Assembly: GCA_033791445.1 (NCBI GenBank)
Contig: JASJGS010000114.1
Location: forward strand, 10,078 to 74,077
Direction of reading: 5' to 3'
Length of the DNA: 64,000 bases
DNA from: JANTGF01 sp033791445
GTDB taxonomy: Bacteria; Bacteroidota; Bacteroidia; Bacteroidales; VadinHA17
The notes below the pieces were generated by a model, which worked only from the letters and a program-made list of their open reading frames with translations, made no database searches and was not told where the DNA came from. Numbering within the stretch: position 1 is the stretch's first letter; every line of letters starts with the position of its first letter. Both the position numbers and the translations under genes were made by a program. This document shows, piece after piece, positions 62,845 to 64,000 of this stretch.

Positions 62845-63057
62845 ATGAAATATTTGTGGAAAATACTGTTTTCTATTTCAATTGTGCTATTGCTTACGGC
62901 ATGTGCATCTTCTAAGTCTTCGAAAAGAAGTAGAAAACATGTTAATCACGTTGAAACAACGCACCTTGGCAAGAACAAATACTATTTCTCAAAGGGCTAT
63001 CAGAAAAAGTTGAATAAGAGAGCTACTTCAAATCGAAGGAAGAATAAACGCAGGTAA
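62845..63057 (+). CDS. Small, very basic lipoprotein
   Basis: 70 residues. The signal is ILFSISIVLLLTAC, with lipid Cys at 20 (LTAC lipobox). The mature 51 residues hold 18 Lys/Arg and one Glu, including SSKRSRKH and a tail RRKNKRR. There is no recognised domain. The clear lipobox and the ATG support a real gene. It should be anchored to the inner or outer membrane facing the periplasm, where the charge could bind anionic polymers such as LPS, nucleic acid or peptidoglycan; that is inference. It stands alone between two intergenic regions. Confidence 0.7.
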   Translation: MKYLWKILFSISIVLLLTACASSKSSKRSRKHVNHVETTHLGKNKYYFSKGYQKKLNKRATSNRRKNKRR

Positions 63058-63276
63058 AATTAATTTTGTAAATTCTTCCGATTCCTCAAAAATGCTTTTT
63101 ATCTCCACAGACTCAGCAGTTTTTTTATGCACTAATTCTGAGACATAGAATAGGCTTTCTGAGAACTTTCAGGATATGAAGTTTTATTTTAAATGACTTG
63201 CACTATAGCTTAATACTTTTCAATTGAATTTAATCGGTAATATTTTGATATTGTTCTATGTATCTGATTTATTTCT

Positions 63277-63306
63277 TTGTTTCCTACATGAAAACATTTA
63301 GCTTTG
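63277..63306 (+). promoter_or_regulatory. Bacteroidota-type promoter for the DUF4290 gene
   Basis: TTG at 63277-63279, a 19-base spacer, then TAGCTTTG at 63299-63306. The predicted start is about 12 bases before the ATG at 63325. The rest of the 267-base gap before it (63058-63276) shows no supported gene. Confidence 0.6.
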
Positions 63307-63324
63307 TAGCAAATATTTATCGAT

Positions 63325-63918
63325 ATGGAATACGATTATAATGCCAGAAGGAAGAGACTTATGTTGCCTGAGTATGGAAGAAATGTTCAAAAAATGATCA
63401 ATCATATAAAGACTATTGAAAATAGAGATGAAAGAAATAAGGCAGCACGTACTGTCATTGGTGTCATGCAAAATATGGTGCCCCATGGTCGTGATATGGA
63501 AGAGTTTAAGCATAAACTTTGGGATCACCTGGCATTAATATCAGATTTTGAATTGGATATTGACGCTCCATATGATCTCCCAACTAAGGAACTTTATACT
63601 GCCAAACCATCTCCAATTGCCTACAATTCCAATCCCATTCGTTTCAAACATTATGGTAGAGGTATAGAATTGCTCATTGCAAAAGCCATGGAGATGGAAG
63701 CAGGTGAAGAGAAAGATAGATTGGTAAAGCTCATTGCCAATCATATGAAGAGGTCATATGTTACCTGGAACAAAAGTACTGTCACTGATGAAGTAGTGTT
63801 GTCAGATCTTAAAAAGATATCTGGTGGAAAATTGACACCCGACAAAGATCTTGTGCTTGCAGAATCAAGAGTTATGTTCACCAAACCAAGAAAAAAACGG
63901 CCGCAAAGGAAAAAGTAG
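63325..63918 (+). CDS. DUF4290 domain protein
   Basis: 197 residues. The N-terminus MEYDYNARRKRLMLPEYGRN and the blocks HIKTIENRDERNKAARTVIG, MVPHGRDMEEFKHKLWDHLA and DDAPYDLPT-like DAPYDLPTKE are typical of DUF4290, a helical cytoplasmic family found in Bacteroidota. The Lys/Arg-rich C-terminal tail (KPRKKRPQRKK) suggests binding to RNA or another polyanion, which is inference. No function is known to me. In related genomes it often precedes murA; here the next gene is cut off by the window end. Confidence 0.85.
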   Translation: MEYDYNARRKRLMLPEYGRNVQKMINHIKTIENRDERNKAARTVIGVMQNMVPHGRDMEEFKHKLWDHLALISDFELDIDAPYDLPTKELYTAKPSPIAYNSNPIRFKHYGRGIELLIAKAMEMEAGEEKDRLVKLIANHMKRSYVTWNKSTVTDEVVLSDLKKISGGKLTPDKDLVLAESRVMFTKPRKKRPQRKK

Positions 63919-63932
63919 ATGAATTCATCTGG

Positions 63933-64000
63933 GTGATACTATCCAGTTTGCAACAAGGGTTTCTGTATGCACTTCTAATTGAAACATATTTAGAATATAT
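63933..64000 (+). CDS. Possible 5' end of a membrane protein gene (partial)
   Basis: A GTG at 63933 opens a frame that runs to the window end (22 codons: ILSSLQQGFLYALL and on). The SLQQGFLYALL pattern resembles the first helix of some ABC transporter permeases, but the following residues (IETYLEY) do not. It is too short to judge. Confidence 0.2.
   Translation, partial: MILSSLQQGFLYALLIETYLEY

Noticed and set aside
1..64000. Mobile elements, CRISPR arrays, tRNA, rRNA, toxin-antitoxin or phage genes
   Set aside because: Looked for transposase motifs, spaced repeats, cloverleaf arms and small paired genes on both strands; none seen.

Overview
The window reads as a chromosomal segment of a Bacteroidota bacterium, most likely from the Cytophagales/Flammeovirga-like lineages; the rank below phylum is inference. 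The evidence is low GC, A-rich start regions without Shine-Dalgarno sequences, several TAnnTTTG -7 boxes (the Bacteroidota primary sigma promoter), a type IX secretion (T9SS) type B sorted protein with a PorP/SprF partner, fused SecDF, and families largely restricted to the phylum (DUF4290, DUF4783, DUF5686, TIGR02757). I see no transposase, prophage, CRISPR array, tRNA or rRNA.

Layout. 1-8.8 kb: the end of a TonB-like protein, a PLP aminotransferase, valS, a secreted tricorn-like S41 protease and a metallophosphoesterase. 8.8-16.8 kb: a nitrogen-assimilation block. A glutamate dehydrogenase gene and two unusual PPDK_N (ATP-grasp) proteins form a tight minus-strand operon, divergent from a glutamine synthetase gene. 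The larger PPDK_N protein has a sensor-like N-terminus and a C-terminal nucleotidyltransferase with all catalytic Asp residues. This is the best candidate for an undescribed system. 16.8-21 kb: pdxH, a YihY membrane protein, a YqeY protein, nadC, a DUF4783 protein and rlmH. 21-35.4 kb: a giant membrane histidine kinase and a T9SS/envelope cluster (type B adhesin-like protein, PorP/SprF, a PD40-PKD protein, an unrecognised secreted protein, and a beta-propeller sensor joined to a SpoIIE phosphatase). 35.4-36.7 kb: a LuxR regulator with a degenerate receiver and a RIC/YtfE-like hemerythrin.

36.8-43.1 kb is a minus-strand run of a lipoprotein, der, era, a DUF5686 protein and a pseudouridine synthase. 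43.2-60.6 kb carries mostly plus-strand housekeeping and envelope genes: a phosphohexomutase, a MacA/MacB-permease/TolC set without its own ATPase, mdh, secDF, tatA, a CaCA antiporter, a LolD-type ATPase, TIGR02757, a TrmN6-like methyltransferase and rlmD, with one minus-strand ABC-F gene. The end holds an AGCS amino-acid symporter with an extra soluble insert, a 480-base non-coding stretch with terminator and hairpins that may encode a small RNA, a tiny very basic lipoprotein, a DUF4290 gene and a possible start of a further gene.

Links between genes: GDH and GS balance glutamate and glutamine, and the PPDK_N/nucleotidyltransferase pair could sense state and modify one of them (hypothesis). 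SecDF, TatA and the LolD ATPase serve export, and the T9SS cluster uses that export to build a surface structure.
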